From positions 8,556,001-8,620,000 of the forward strand of contig NC_067205.1 in assembly GCF_026262505.1 (NCBI RefSeq): a stretch of DNA of 64,000 bases, given 5' to 3'. Origin of the DNA: Trichomonas vaginalis G3 (lineage: Eukaryota; Parabasalia; Trichomonadida; Trichomonadidae). Positions 11,491 to 23,210 of the stretch are shown piece after piece. The translations under genes were made by a program, and so were the position numbers. Under the pieces are notes generated by a model. It did not search any database, was not told the origin of the DNA, and worked only from the letters and a program-made list of their open reading frames with translations. The first letter of the stretch is position 1, and every line of letters begins with the position of its first letter.

Positions 11491-14400
11491 ATGAAAGCAT
11501 ATGATATATCTACATGTGAAATCCCATCATCAATGCTAAAATTTTATAATATTTCGGAAGCTATTTGGGAACAAATTTTTCAAGGTAATTTTAATATTGT
11601 ATCTCATGAAAATGATTATTTACCTTCCAATGGCAAGCAACTAATGATAACTCTCAACTTTTTCCGTAAATTCTTAACAAATTCAAAGTTTTTTGACTCT
11701 GAATCTAAATTCGTAAAATATGGATCTTCTGACGTTTATCTCTACAGCCTGTTCGAGAATCGTTATCATAATGGACATGATGTAATATCAATGATTACAA
11801 ATAATGATGTAGATAAATTCAAATCATTCTTTCTGGAAAAAAAGAATTTTCAAATGGAATATGGCTTTTATTCACTTATAGATTGTGTTGTATTAAGCGA
11901 AAACATCGATATTTTCCGATTTTTGATACTGAATTGAGTGAAAGAAACTAATGATACATGTAAACTGGCAGTCATAACGGGAAATATTGAAATCATCAAT
12001 ATTTTACACGAATCAGGACATGATTTTGGAGATTATTTGGATACAGCAATAGAGTTTCATAGAAATGAAATTGCAGATTGGATATTATCAAATTACGAAA
12101 CGAAAGAATTAGATCCAACTTTTTGTCTTGGTTCATTGAACATTAAAGCATTTTGCTATTGCATTTACAATAATATAGGAAACAATCTTGATTTGTTAAT
12201 GAATATGGAATTATTTGATTTGGCGAAAATATCACTCCAAAACGGTAATTTAATTAATGATAGGGAATTTCAATCTATATTACAATCTGATGATTTCAAG
12301 ACAATTGATTTTCTTGTTGAAAACAGTTATAGCATTAATAATTACCAACTCAGTAGCATTATAAGATTGGATTGTTATCAAACATTCGAAAAATTTTTCA
12401 ACAATCACTTATTATATCAATTCAACCAAAATTATATGTTACTTGAAGCAATGAAACAAGGAAGTCAGAAGATATTTGAATTCCTATTTAAAAAAGGTGC
12501 AAAAATACATTTCCAAATGAATCAAAACACAATATTAAGATCAAAATTGGATATTTTTAAATTATATTGCTCAGCACTTGCAAAGTCCGATCTTGATAAA
12601 TTTTTAATTGAAAAGATCAATGAAATCGAACCTCAAAAGGCGAAAATCTTATTAGAACTTGGTGCAAATGCAAATACAACCATGATTTGCAAAATGAATA
12701 AATCAAATAACACATATGAAGAATCATTATTAATACTTTCAATAAAGAGGAAATGCTTCGAATTAGTGGATTATCTTATTAATAACGGAGCCAACATTAA
12801 CGACAAGATTAATAACAAAAAATCATTAATTATTTATGCTCTTGAATCTCAATCGTACAAAATTATTCAGTACTTGCTGGATCTTGGTGTGGATATCAAT
12901 GGAAAAGATCAATTTGGAAAAGAATCTCTTCTGTATGCCTTGAATACAGGAACTGATGAAATAATGACGATGTTGATTCGTCATGGATTAGATATCAAAG
13001 GAATCCATGAAAACCAAGTATTAAGAGAAAAAATGATTACTCGTTTCAGCGAAAGTACTCTAGAAGTATTATTAGACAAGTATCCTGGATATTTCAATGA
13101 ACCAAAACATGGGCATCCAATGCTGTATTATGCAGTTATAAATCATTCTTATGAGAAAGTCAGAGTTATTTTAGATCACGATTTCAAAATGAATAATCAT
13201 TTATCAATATTTATTGATGCCTATAAGACAGGTGATATAGAAATTTTCATTTTACTCCTTCAAAGTTATAAAGAATTGGATTTCAAGAAGAAATCTGATG
13301 AAAACATTATAAATATGGCACTTAAATTACAATCTAATGAAACATTAGATATTTTAGTTGAAAAGGGATATTTGAATTGCATCAACATTGAACAATTATA
13401 CACAAAATTTATGATAGAATTCAATAAGAATGAATATCTCAAACACTTCATTCATGTTCTAAAATCAAAAAATATCAATTTAGATTTCAAATCATCATCA
13501 CCAATGTTAATTGCATGCAAATATCAAAGATATAAAGTACTAGAGCCATTAATTGATTCAAATTATTTCAAAGAAAAAGATTTATTTGAATCACTTCAAT
13601 ATTTATTTAAATGTAAATCTCAAGTTACAACAAAAATTGAAATAAAAATCATTCAAAATATTCCAAATGGAGATTTCTCAATTAATGGAATCCCCGCCTT
13701 GACATATGCTATTCAAATTGGCAAATTAAAAGTTGCAGAATTGCTTCTCGAAAAAGGTTGCATTATCAAAAGTGATAATATTAACACAAAAATGATCCAA
13801 ACTGCATTATTCAGTTCAATTAAATTCAATTCCGTCGAATTAGCAAAGTATCTCATGTCATTCATGGATCAAGTTCCTATTGATCTTTTTGCAGAAGCAA
13901 TAAATCAGAAATCATTTCCAATTGTTAAAGTTTTGCTTGATTCAGGAAAAATTAACAATATAAAGAATCGATCAATGCTTATAGAGAACATTATCAATGC
14001 TTTGAATGAACAAATGTATATCTATGGATATAGAAATATTAGTGAATTTTGGATAAAATTAATTGTTGAATTGATTGATAAAGAATTTGCATGCAAATAT
14101 CAAACCATACTTAATTTTGCCATTAAAACAATGTCCAATGATATAATATCAGCATTAATTTCAAAGAGACAAATCTATCAAATAAATTTGAAAGAGCTTT
14201 ATGAACAAGTCATGAAAGGAAATCAAAATAACTTTTATTTTGATAGCAGAGATAAATTCTTATATCAATTTAATGAAACTTTGATTGGTTTAGGTATTGA
14301 TATGAATGAATTGTCAGCACTATCATTTGCATACGGAAACCCAGATTTAATGAAATTACTGCTTGACAATTCAAAATTTGATCAAGAATCAATACAGAGT

Positions 14401-15613
14401 TCAGTTATTAAATTATTAAATGATCACAATCCTAATGAATTTGTTCTTATGGAGCTTTTTGACAAATTGCAAAGCATGGATAATCTAGTGATCAATGGAA
14501 TGCCATTACTAATATTTGTTATCCAAAAATTTTCAATCAAATTGACAAGATTTCTTATCTCAAAAGGTATTAATGTTATGACATGCTATCAATGAATCCC
14601 TGCTTTAATGAATATTTTATCAAAATATGATATTAAATATTATGAAGATCTGTTATCTTCTATTGATCTGAAACAAAGAAACAAGGATTTCACACCATTT
14701 AAAGTAGATTATAAGTATCCAATACAGAATACAATTAGATATTGTATTGCCAAAGATAACATTGATTTATTGGATTTCATCAATTACTATCTCAATGATA
14801 ATACTGTTTTGGAAGAAGCAATCAAGCAAAAAAATAAAGAAATTTCTAAGAGATATGTTAGCGAATTCACAAAAAGTGATGCTGACAAAACATTATGCCT
14901 TAACCAAGCAGTATTATCAAACTTAATTGAGATATTTATAGAACTATTACAGACAGTTGATACAGTACCTTTTAATACATTGGTCCTTGCAATTAGACTT
15001 CGAAGAGTTGAGATGGTCAAAATAATCTCGCAACATAAGCATAATATAATTCCTGGAAATATATTACCATTTACTAATCCATTGTTATTCGAAATCATAT
15101 ATTACTACAATGAAGAAATTGTAGAAATATTGAAAAATGAAATCACAGATTTTAATATAAAAAGTAATACAGATAGTGTATTACAATGAATATGATTACA
15201 GTGATGATTTTGATGACTATGATTACTTTGAGATTAATTATGAATTAATAGAAAAGTCAATCGAGTTTCTGATGAAATCAGGATTTGATATAAATTGCCA
15301 AAATTGTAACGGTAGAACACCTCCCATGGAAGCACTTTATAATAAACACACATGCAAAGACTCTGAATTGATTAAAATTATTCTTAAATTTAATCCAGAT
15401 CTGAATAAGACCGAACCAAACGGAAATTCTGCGATATCTTATGCATCTCACCATAACAATAAAGAAATTTATCAACTTCTTTTACAACTTGGAGCTAAAC
15501 AAAACTCTTATCAATCTCATTGGACGTATAACTATTCAGATGGTGGCATGGATGCAACATCGGATGATGACGAACCTTACTACTATATTGATGATAGTGA
15601 TGACTTCTTTTGA
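11491..15613 (+). pseudogene. Ankyrin-repeat/DUF3447 protein B, disrupted paralogue
   Basis: Tandem paralogue of gene A with the same plan: N-terminal region containing EAIWEQIFQGNF (EKIWERIFEGNF in A), DUF3447 signature TCKLAVITGNIEI...NEIADWIL, many ankyrin repeats and an acidic end with YYIDDSDD. About 1,370 codons in all. Two in-frame TGA codons (11935-11937 and 14593-14595) interrupt it, each at a position where gene A has glycine (LNG / YQG), consistent with GGA to TGA changes. One frame change lies between about 15160 and 15190. Otherwise hundreds of codons stay open between the breaks, so the damage is recent or partly a sequence artefact. ATG 11491 is chosen because it aligns with the start region of gene A. 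A pseudogene is the simplest reading. Confidence 0.8.
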
Positions 15614-16555
15614 TGAAGTAATTTTTTGTTGATTTTTTCTTTTAATTTTAAATTTTTTTTTTATCTTATAAAATTTGGATATATTGGATTATTGTTTTAA
15701 TTTGTCAACAAAGTTTCTGCCATTCATTTAAACATTAAGAAAACAGTTAATTTGTTTGAAGGAAACCTCCTTCTCTCTCCACAATTTATTGAGAAAGATA
15801 TATAAGATTAAACAATTTGAGTGACGGACATTTTATAAAAAAGTGACACATCCGTAAAAGTGACGGACTCGTAAAGTATTTTATTATACTTTAAAAGTTT
15901 CCCAACTATCTAGAAGGAATTGCTCTTTATGAGGTATATGTTCATACTGTGTACCTCATAAGGAGCAATTCCTCCCTTGAAAAGAGAAAACTTGCTAACA
16001 ATGCGGAACAATTGCGAGCAGGTTTTCTCTTTTTTTTTTCTAAGAACATAAAGGCTGTGGGGCACTGATTTTATATTAGTACCCCCACAACCTTTAGTTT
16101 CTACTAGATCGCTGAGGATTTAGACAAAGCTTCTCAGTTTTCTAGTAGACAGAGAAGAATAACGGCAATTAGCAGAAGGTGCTTATTCTGCTGTTCGAAG
16201 TCGCAGTTATCCTTCGCTTATGTCGCTAAGATGGGTTGATTGGGAAATGATAACCATATTGTTTGATTTTTTTGTATATTGTCTCTTTATCAAAAATTTT
16301 ATATATTGCGCTACATTAGTCTTATAATTTTTATAAGTTAAAAAAAAGGTATTTTGGTTAGAAAAAAATATTTCCTAGGGGTATTCTTTCTAAACTATTG
16401 CGCCTCCAAATAGATATATTCAAGGTAAACGCATTAATATAGAAATAGAACTTCATATCCATCCTTGCTGCATCATTCAAGAAGCGTTTAACTATCTTCA
16501 AGAGTTAGATATCTTCGATAAAAAATAATAACGCCGTTTTCAAAAGATAATACTA
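15614..16555. other. Spacer with structured repeat, left of the Maverick
   Basis: Non-coding apart from the hairpin array listed separately (15914-16215). Two AAAAGTGAC motifs lie just before the array (about 15837-15865). From 16396 to 16527 a short plus-strand frame (about 42 codons, ending IFDKK) could be the tail of a decayed gene cut off by the Maverick insertion; I cannot identify it. Confidence 0.4.
15914..16215 (+). repeat. Array of five hairpins (copy 1 of three-hairpin module)
   Basis: Five consecutive stem-loops. HP1: 15914-15936 pairs with 15952-15973 (21 of 22 pairs, the odd one a G.U). HP2: 15980-15996 with 16017-16033 (16 of 17 plus a wobble), followed by a run of T. HP3: 16050-16095, about 20 pairs with two mismatches. 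HP4: 16101-16118 with 16131-16148. HP5: a perfect 7-bp hairpin 16171-16177/16186-16192 inside an outer stem 16154-16166/16203-16215. HP1-HP3 are homologous, in order, to the module at 56369-56544. The retained pairing despite sequence change suggests selection on the structure. It could be a non-coding RNA, a small-RNA precursor cluster or a DNA structure of a mobile element. The strand is arbitrary. Confidence 0.7.
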
Positions 16556-16558
16556 CAA

Positions 16559-16560
<2 letters not shown>
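16556..16560. repeat. Target-site duplication CAACT, left
   Basis: CAACT abuts the left end of the Maverick and is repeated as CAACT at 41544-41548 directly after the right end. A 5-bp duplication fits the 5-6 bp known for Maverick/Polinton insertion. Confidence 0.85.
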
Positions 16561-16595
<35 letters not shown>

Positions 16596-16656
16596 TAATG
16601 GGGCTTCCAGGGGCTGCGCCCCTTCTAGCCCCGAAGATGTTTAGTATAAAATGAGG
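16561..16656 (+). repeat. Maverick left terminal inverted repeat
   Basis: A run of 33 A, then a segment matching in reverse complement the sequence at 41455-41543. The shared core includes GGGGCTTCCAGG and TAGCCCCGAAGATGTTTAG. Inside lies a palindrome (16609-16623) whose stem differs from the one in the right repeat yet still pairs. Confidence 0.9.
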
Positions 16657-16674
16657 TTTTTATTCGGAAAATTG

Positions 16675-17552
16675 TTAGTCTTCTGGTGTGAATTCGGAGG
16701 ACTCTTCGTGTTTCTCTTCTTCGTGTTTCTCTTCTTCTTCCTCTTCCATTGCTTCTGGGAAGAAGTCTTCTTCTGGGTCGAAAACATTATATAATGTGTA
16801 ATTGAATGACACATTATATCTTTGTTTGAGTTCGCTCTTGACAAAGAACTTAGTTCCAGGAATACAGAAGACTTCTGTGCGTTGGAAAAGCTGATGTCCT
16901 GGAACAAATTTGGCAATTAGAGACTTCTTTTTTCCGAATTGTTCAGGAGTTTCCATGACGACAGTAACAACATCTCCATCTGCGAGGTCTTGTTGTTGTT
17001 CGGAAAGGTAAAGAGCAATGATATAAATGGTTGCTGCGTTGAATTCGAGAAAGTCGAATTCAAATTGTGTTGTCGTATAGCATTCAAACCATTTTGTACA
17101 GTTGTCTCCGAACTCGTCAACGTATTCATCTTGGTCATATCCGTAACTAAAGACTTGGAATTCGGCAATTGTCTTGTCGAATGACCGTTGGATGTTACGA
17201 GGAAGATTTTGACGAACTTGGTATAAAGTTCTCAACATTATAAGCTTAGTAAATGTTGGAAAATACTGAACTAAGACATCGCTAAGCTCAATTGGACTTG
17301 GAATTGTCTTAGTAAGTTCAATTGAACTAGCAATTGCTTTGTTCAGAACTTCACAGAACTGAGTATTGTATATAGCGTCTGGTTGTGTGTTTTCTTCGGC
17401 GTCTTTGAGATATTTAGAGCAAATTTGTTGAAGAATTTCTCTTAATTCGCTGTTAGACTTTTTGGCGGTTATTCTAACAGCTGTGCCAGTTCTTGGAGGT
17501 TGTGGGCTTTGGCTTTGGTTAGCGGTTGAGAATTGTTAATGTTGGCTTCCAT
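16675..17552 (-). pseudogene. Maverick left-end gene, acidic C-terminus (fossil)
   Basis: Leftmost gene region of the element, read leftward. The best preserved part (16675-17238) ends in a Glu-rich tail containing KHEEEKHEE. The same short repeat, nearly identical in DNA, occurs in the middle of the HNH-type gene at 32025. I do not recognise the main domain. Broken upstream. Promoter-like AT-rich DNA with repeated AACGGTT motifs follows at about 17560-17780. Confidence 0.5.
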
Positions 17553-17921
17553 TAGACAAAAATAAACTGTTTTTTTCGGACTACTCATAGAAAAGTTTAA
17601 AATAAACCGTTTTCGTCAACGGTAACCCCCTCTATTTTTTTATTTTATTTAATAGTTACCGTTGGCAAACCGTTCCATCTCAAATATTGAATGAACTATA
17701 AACGTTTTTTGTTTTCTATATATACTTTTTTGTCCAACGGTAAAACTTTTTACACAACGGTTTTTGAGAGTCGTAGCCGTTGACTTTTTTGTAGAGCACT
17801 CAAAATAGTACAGCTTTGTCCGGACAAGTAAGGGTCTATCGTCGCTACAGGAAAAGTTACAGGCGTTCCAAGGAAGTATACTTTGAGAAGACTTTCCCCC
17901 TTATAGAATGAGATAGGACGG
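17553..17921. other. Maverick divergent promoter region
   Basis: Gene-poor DNA between leftward and rightward gene blocks of the element. It holds several copies of AACGGTT or its complement AACCGTT and a TATATATA-like stretch near 17720. Likely regulatory, but no function can be shown. Confidence 0.35.
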
Positions 17922-20900
17922 TTATTTTACAAAACTGACAACACTTTGACCGAGTAGTTTTTTGTGCTGAACAAAAAGTGTCATATAAACATCTGTCAAA
18001 AACCGCTTTTTAACTTCACTTAAAATGCCACGTAAGCTACGTAAGAATATACGTAAGAGGAAGAGAGCATTGAAACATCCAATAGTAAAACTGACACACA
18101 ACAACAGTTGCAACAACAAATGCTGAATGACCCACTATGTTGCAACAAATGTCAAGCAATCCTATGCTTTTAAACCGAGTTCTTGGTGCACAGAGTGGAG
18201 GTTTAAGAGCGGCACTTTTAGCGAAAATGGCAGGCTATGGTGGAGCTGCAGACGGAACAGCCTATAACCCTCAAAGTCAAATGAATTTGAGTTCACTCAA
18301 AATCAAATAACAGATGTCAAAAAGTCAAACATAGACATACAGAAACAAATAAGTGAAAACGAAAAGAAACTAGAATATGACAGACACACAAAGAAACTCA
18401 ATGAGTTAAACGTAGAGAAAAAGAAGAAAGAAGAACAACTGAAAGAACTAAGTACAGAGGAATATGCGAAAAAAAGTGTCAGAAAAAGCAACAGAAGTAG
18501 CAAAAATGGAACAAGATGTCATAAATTTGAAAAACCATACTACTCAATATAAAATACTGAAAGATGAAGAAATAAAACAAAAAGCCCTGAAGACATATAT
18601 GGATAGCGATGAGTATAAAAAGAAGTTGAAGCAAATGTAAAGGCAGAAAACTTTTACAGTTGCAAAACCAAACCGTACAGTATGAAAACTTAGCACAAGA
18701 AAGTAAAAATAACGACGCGGCTATGCAAAAGGCAATGAAAAGCGCAGAATATATAAAAGCTAACAATGACTGGTTAGATGCCAAGCCAACGCTAAAGCAG
18801 CCCAACTCATAGGGTCAATAAGGACAAAAATACAAGCGGATGAAAGACAGTTCAAATGAAGCTTTAACAAATGCTGACTTTAAGAACGCCTTCGAAGCTC
18901 TTCATAGTAAGGTGAAACAAGTGAACGACTTCTCATCTGGAAAGAAACTGAAGTCTGAAGGTTTCGACAAAGAGTTAAAAGAGTAGCACAAAATATGACG
19001 AAAATAACAGATGCAGCAACGAGACAGGCAGTTCAAAGTGCCTATGACGCCGTTAGAGCAACTGTTGTGAAAAGTCAAGAAAAAGAGTTACAACAGACCA
19101 AAACAGACCTAGTAAATGCTTTCTTAAGAACGAAAAGTCAGGTAGGACATTACGCTGCAGATGGAACATATGTGCCAGCTGGTGGAACTTATATACCACC
19201 AAACCCTCCAAGAGAAGCACCTGCACCAGGACTACCTAGAACATTTACATCGTCACATGGACACAGACACAGGCATGCCCAAACCAACAAACAACAACAA
19301 CAGTTCAAAACCCTGCACAACAACCACCTCCACAACCAACAGTTCAAAACACTGCACCACAACCAACAGTTCAAAACACTGCACCACAACCAACAGTTCA
19401 AAACACTGCACCACAACAACCACAAACAGAGCAAGGACATAAAAGAAGTAGAGAACAAGGAAACCAAGAATTCTTAAAAATGCTTAAGAAGAGTGTGGTT
19501 TCCCAGATACTGTTGACTTTAGTGACAGATATAAAGAAGCTATTGGAAAGTTCAAGGATGGAAATACTGACCCGAACCTATTTAGCTTTATGGCTCAGCA
19601 CCAAAACGGATATAATCTCAAACCTGGAAAATACAAGCTCGCTAAGGGATATGATTTAATAGGCATATCATCCAAATGACATGGATGAATTTACTCCGAG
19701 ATATTTGATGTCAGAGCTAAATGACAATTCAACTTTCGTCATGAAACGCGTAAAAAATAGAGACGGAACGAAAGAACAAAAGCTTATGAATGCGGATGAC
19801 GTAGATAGGGAAATTGTTAAAAACGGTCTCGGAATATATGAAATGCCAGCAGATGAGGTACAAGAAACTCCACAGGAAGAAATAGTTCAGATACAACCAG
19901 ACATGGAAGAAATAGTTCAGCAACAACAGCTAGAAGAGCCTGAAGGAAACGAACAAGTCACTCCTTTGGAAACTAACTTCACAGAACTAGATGAAGATTT
20001 GGAACAGCCGAAAAAATCTTGACCCCAACAAGAGCATGAGGTGAATATGGAATCTTTCCAAGAGTCTAAGAAAGATTCGGCTGACATAGTAGAAGAATAT
20101 CGAAAAATGTTTTGCCGACATACAAAAGACTCCAACACCAGATGAAAATATTCAGCATAGAATGGAAGAACTGAAAAAAATGTACACAAATACAACAACC
20201 TTTTTTACTTACGAGCATTTAACGTTCAATCTTCGGATGAATCGGTGAAATAAAAGGTTAAATTTCAAGAAAACATATAGAAATGAAACATTGTTTAAAG
20301 TTCATTCAGAACCTAACCAAGATGGAAACAAACCTACTTTTGTTTCTGCAGACGATGGAACTACAATGAGATGGGGTCAAAAGCTAACCCGGATAGGTGG
20401 TTCATAAACTTACAACCTCAATTCCAAGAGTTGTAGACGCAATGGAAGTCAATGGTGAACCAGATATAGCTGGTATTTTAAGCGCGGCTTTAATGCCATT
20501 GAAAGATATGAACATGCAGATATTTTGGACCAGTATGAAATGAACATGGCTGATGGAAATAACACCTGACGTTCTAAAACATTTATCTCAAAGAACTACA
20601 CAGAACCATAGAGATGGTATATTTGGTGAAGAGTTTAGAAAGAAAGTTAGGGAGAGCGAAGGAAGAGAACCTATTGTACATGACCTTGCAAACGAAAGTT
20701 TACAAAATGTCATAAAAACTTACTTGCAGACAATGAACCGAGAAGGATAATATTTAAGAAAACTCAAATGGACAGTACCAAATGAAATGTTTAGTATTGA
20801 AAAACATGTTCCTTGACAAAATAAAACCAACTACAGAAATAAACGACGCAAGACTGAAAGATTGGGTAGAAGCTTTCCCATTCACAAAAGATATAGTTGG

Positions 20901-21236
20901 TAACATGGAAAGAAAACCAGAATGGCTACAAAAACATATATTTGGAAACGAGCTTATTCCATATGGACAGGCACTGTTTGAAGAGCTTGAACCGGAAACT
21001 CAGGAAAGAGTCATACAAACAATACGCGAAGATCAAATACAAACTATGACAAACTCTTTCTAGGATATAGGTTACCTGAGATGGGCGACCAGAGCCAAAA
21101 GGCAAAAAGGACATGGGAAATTTGCAACATACTAGATGAACATAATGCAAAGATGCAACAACTTCAAGCAGAGGGCAATGAAGGAAAAAGAAGAGTTAAA
21201 AACTCAGTCAGGAAGAAAGTAAAGCTTGGTCACGTG
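17922..21236 (+). pseudogene. Maverick unrecognised virion-gene block (fossil)
   Basis: A rightward block preceding the capsid region. It encodes a Gly/Ala-rich segment, a long Lys/Glu coiled coil (about 18300-18800) and a Gln/Pro-rich segment with three near-perfect 27-bp tandem units at about 19331-19411. Further stretches from 19681 to 21063 look like virion structural proteins by position only. The block is broken in several places and I do not recognise individual families. Confidence 0.45.
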
Positions 21237-21288
21237 GGTTCTATTATGACATATAAATCCAACTATTCTATATTTTTACTCATATGAA

Positions 21289-22766
21289 ATGTACGCCGCT
21301 CAGAATATAACGCCAACAGTTTTGGATGCTATGAATGGAAATGTTTCCGAATGGTATAACGAATGCGACGCCATTAGAAGGTCAGAAATAGTTCCTGGAA
21401 CTTACGAATATACAACTGCTGTTTCTTATGGAAACGTAGGAGTTTGGAGAAGGTTCTTCAACAACAGTAGATATTGCTTGCGACAGGTTTCATATTATTT
21501 CTATTGACAACTCATTCTTATACGTGGAACAAGACATTGAAATAAAACCTTCTGCCAAGTTGTCTGACAAGAAGGTTGCAATGGAATTTTCTATGTCGGA
21601 TACCAATATGCTCCAGAAGTTTTCATGGGATATAAGATATATTCTAACTCTGACTTAGTTCAAACAGTAATGGGCAAACTATGAATGGTTCGCTTTGAGA
21701 AACTCAGTACAACCACAAGCTAGAGAACAAACAGACCAGTATGCAACTATTGAGAAATAGAAGACTTGACCCTAACGTTCCAGGAGTTTATGTTGACCTT
21801 TCTGGTTCAGATGGAAATGCTGCCACTAAAGTAAAACTGAAACTTAGAGTTCCTTTGTCATCTTTCCTCATCTTCAGGTTTTTAAGATACTTGCCAAACT
21901 GGGCAGGAAAAATTTCTATCGAACTTACTCCAAGCAAAATAACTTAGTCATTGCACCAACAAGACCCATTCACTCTTACAGACGTAAAGGGAACAAATAA
22001 AACGTCATTCGCCGAATTTTGCAAAGACAAAGTTGACTTAGACTTTGGTTTCTCAAACCTCAACACTGAAGTAAACTATTATTTCAATGCTGCTGGAGAT
22101 GCTTGGGACCCAGTTAAGTTTACATGCGAAAAGTTTGAATGCAAGAGAATAGAAAGCAGACTTGCAGTCTATATGTTGGACCCAGATATTTCAAATGCTT
22201 TAGCTGCCAAATATATTGCAGTTCCACTTATGTTCCCTATACACCAAATATCTGTCAAAGACTTTGCAGGTGAAGTTGGAAACCAAAGTGCTGACCCAGG
22301 TGCAAGAACGGATATTGCTTTAACAACTGCAATGAAACATGCAGATACTATGTTTGTACTGTTCAGACGAACTATAAATGACTATTCTTGCTTCTACAAC
22401 CCTGGTATTAATATCATATAAACATAGATGGCAAATTATCCAAGAGAAGAATATTCTACAGTTGAGGATATGAGGTCATACAACTTGACATTAGATGCTA
22501 TGAACTTTAACAACAACTTCACAACAACCATTAACCCTGAAATGCAAAGTTCTATTATGCCATATGTGAAAGTATGGACTCATACAGGAGGTCAAAAAAC
22601 TCAATATACAAATGGAGACCGTTCAAACTTTTGGCTTGGCATTCCATTTGCTGACTCAGAAGACTTTATGGGTGGTATTTCAACTGTTGGTACTGTACAA
22701 ATACAATATACTGGTGACAGAGACGGTCCAGATGAATTGAAAGCAAAGAAGTTTACAAACCAATAG
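21289..22766 (+). pseudogene. Maverick major capsid protein region (fossil)
   Basis: About 1.5 kb whose translation looks like the double-jelly-roll major capsid protein of Mavericks: a long beta-rich protein with a late motif NFWLGIPFADSEDF followed by a strand-rich end (STVGTVQIQY). Size (about 490 codons) and position before the minor capsid, helicase and ATPase genes fit. Broken in a few places. Confidence 0.6.
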
Positions 22767-22772
22767 CACTTT

Positions 22773-23190
22773 TCACGGAAGATGCTCTTTTGAAGATTCG
22801 TCGATGAAACTGCTGGGGCTCCTCAGATTGGCATAACGACAGCTTCCATCGAGCAGATTTGGCAGCAGGTCAGTAAGTTGTTCTTGAACTGACTTCTCTC
22901 CGTCAAATATTGACAGTACGCCAGTTTTGACATAAAATTGTATTATAAACTTACCTTTAGAAATATCTGTAAGTTTTGAAGTTATATTTTTTGTCAACGT
23001 CAAGAACTTTCACCATTTCAGTTATACCAACTTTTTTTGCTTTATGGAAATATTTTGGTTCAGCAAATATTGCTATTCTATAACATTTACCATTGTTTGT
23101 ATAAAGAACTATTCTGTCAATGTATTTGTATTGTTTGTGTGTGTAAACTTTGTTCTGCTTCAATTCGAAGAGATACTCAAATACGTCCAT
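22773..23190 (-). pseudogene. Maverick small leftward gene, unrecognised (fossil)
   Basis: A short minus-strand coding region between the capsid and the next rightward gene. It begins near 23190 with a peptide starting MDVFEYLFELKQNKVY. It is Lys-rich with no family I recognise, and is broken. Confidence 0.35.
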
Positions 23191-23210
23191 CTTTTTATTC
23201 TTAGTAAAAT

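Noticed and set aside
11935-11937. TGA read as glycine or by read-through in ankyrin gene B
   Set aside because: Other genes here use TGA as an ordinary stop and the gene also has a frame change; decay is simpler.
16186-16210. TTCGAAGTC loop resembling a tRNA T-arm
   Set aside because: No acceptor, D or anticodon arms fit around it; it belongs to the hairpin array.
16561-16593. Poly(A) run as a LINE/SINE tail
   Set aside because: It is mirrored by poly(T) at the other end and belongs to the terminal repeat next to the target duplication.
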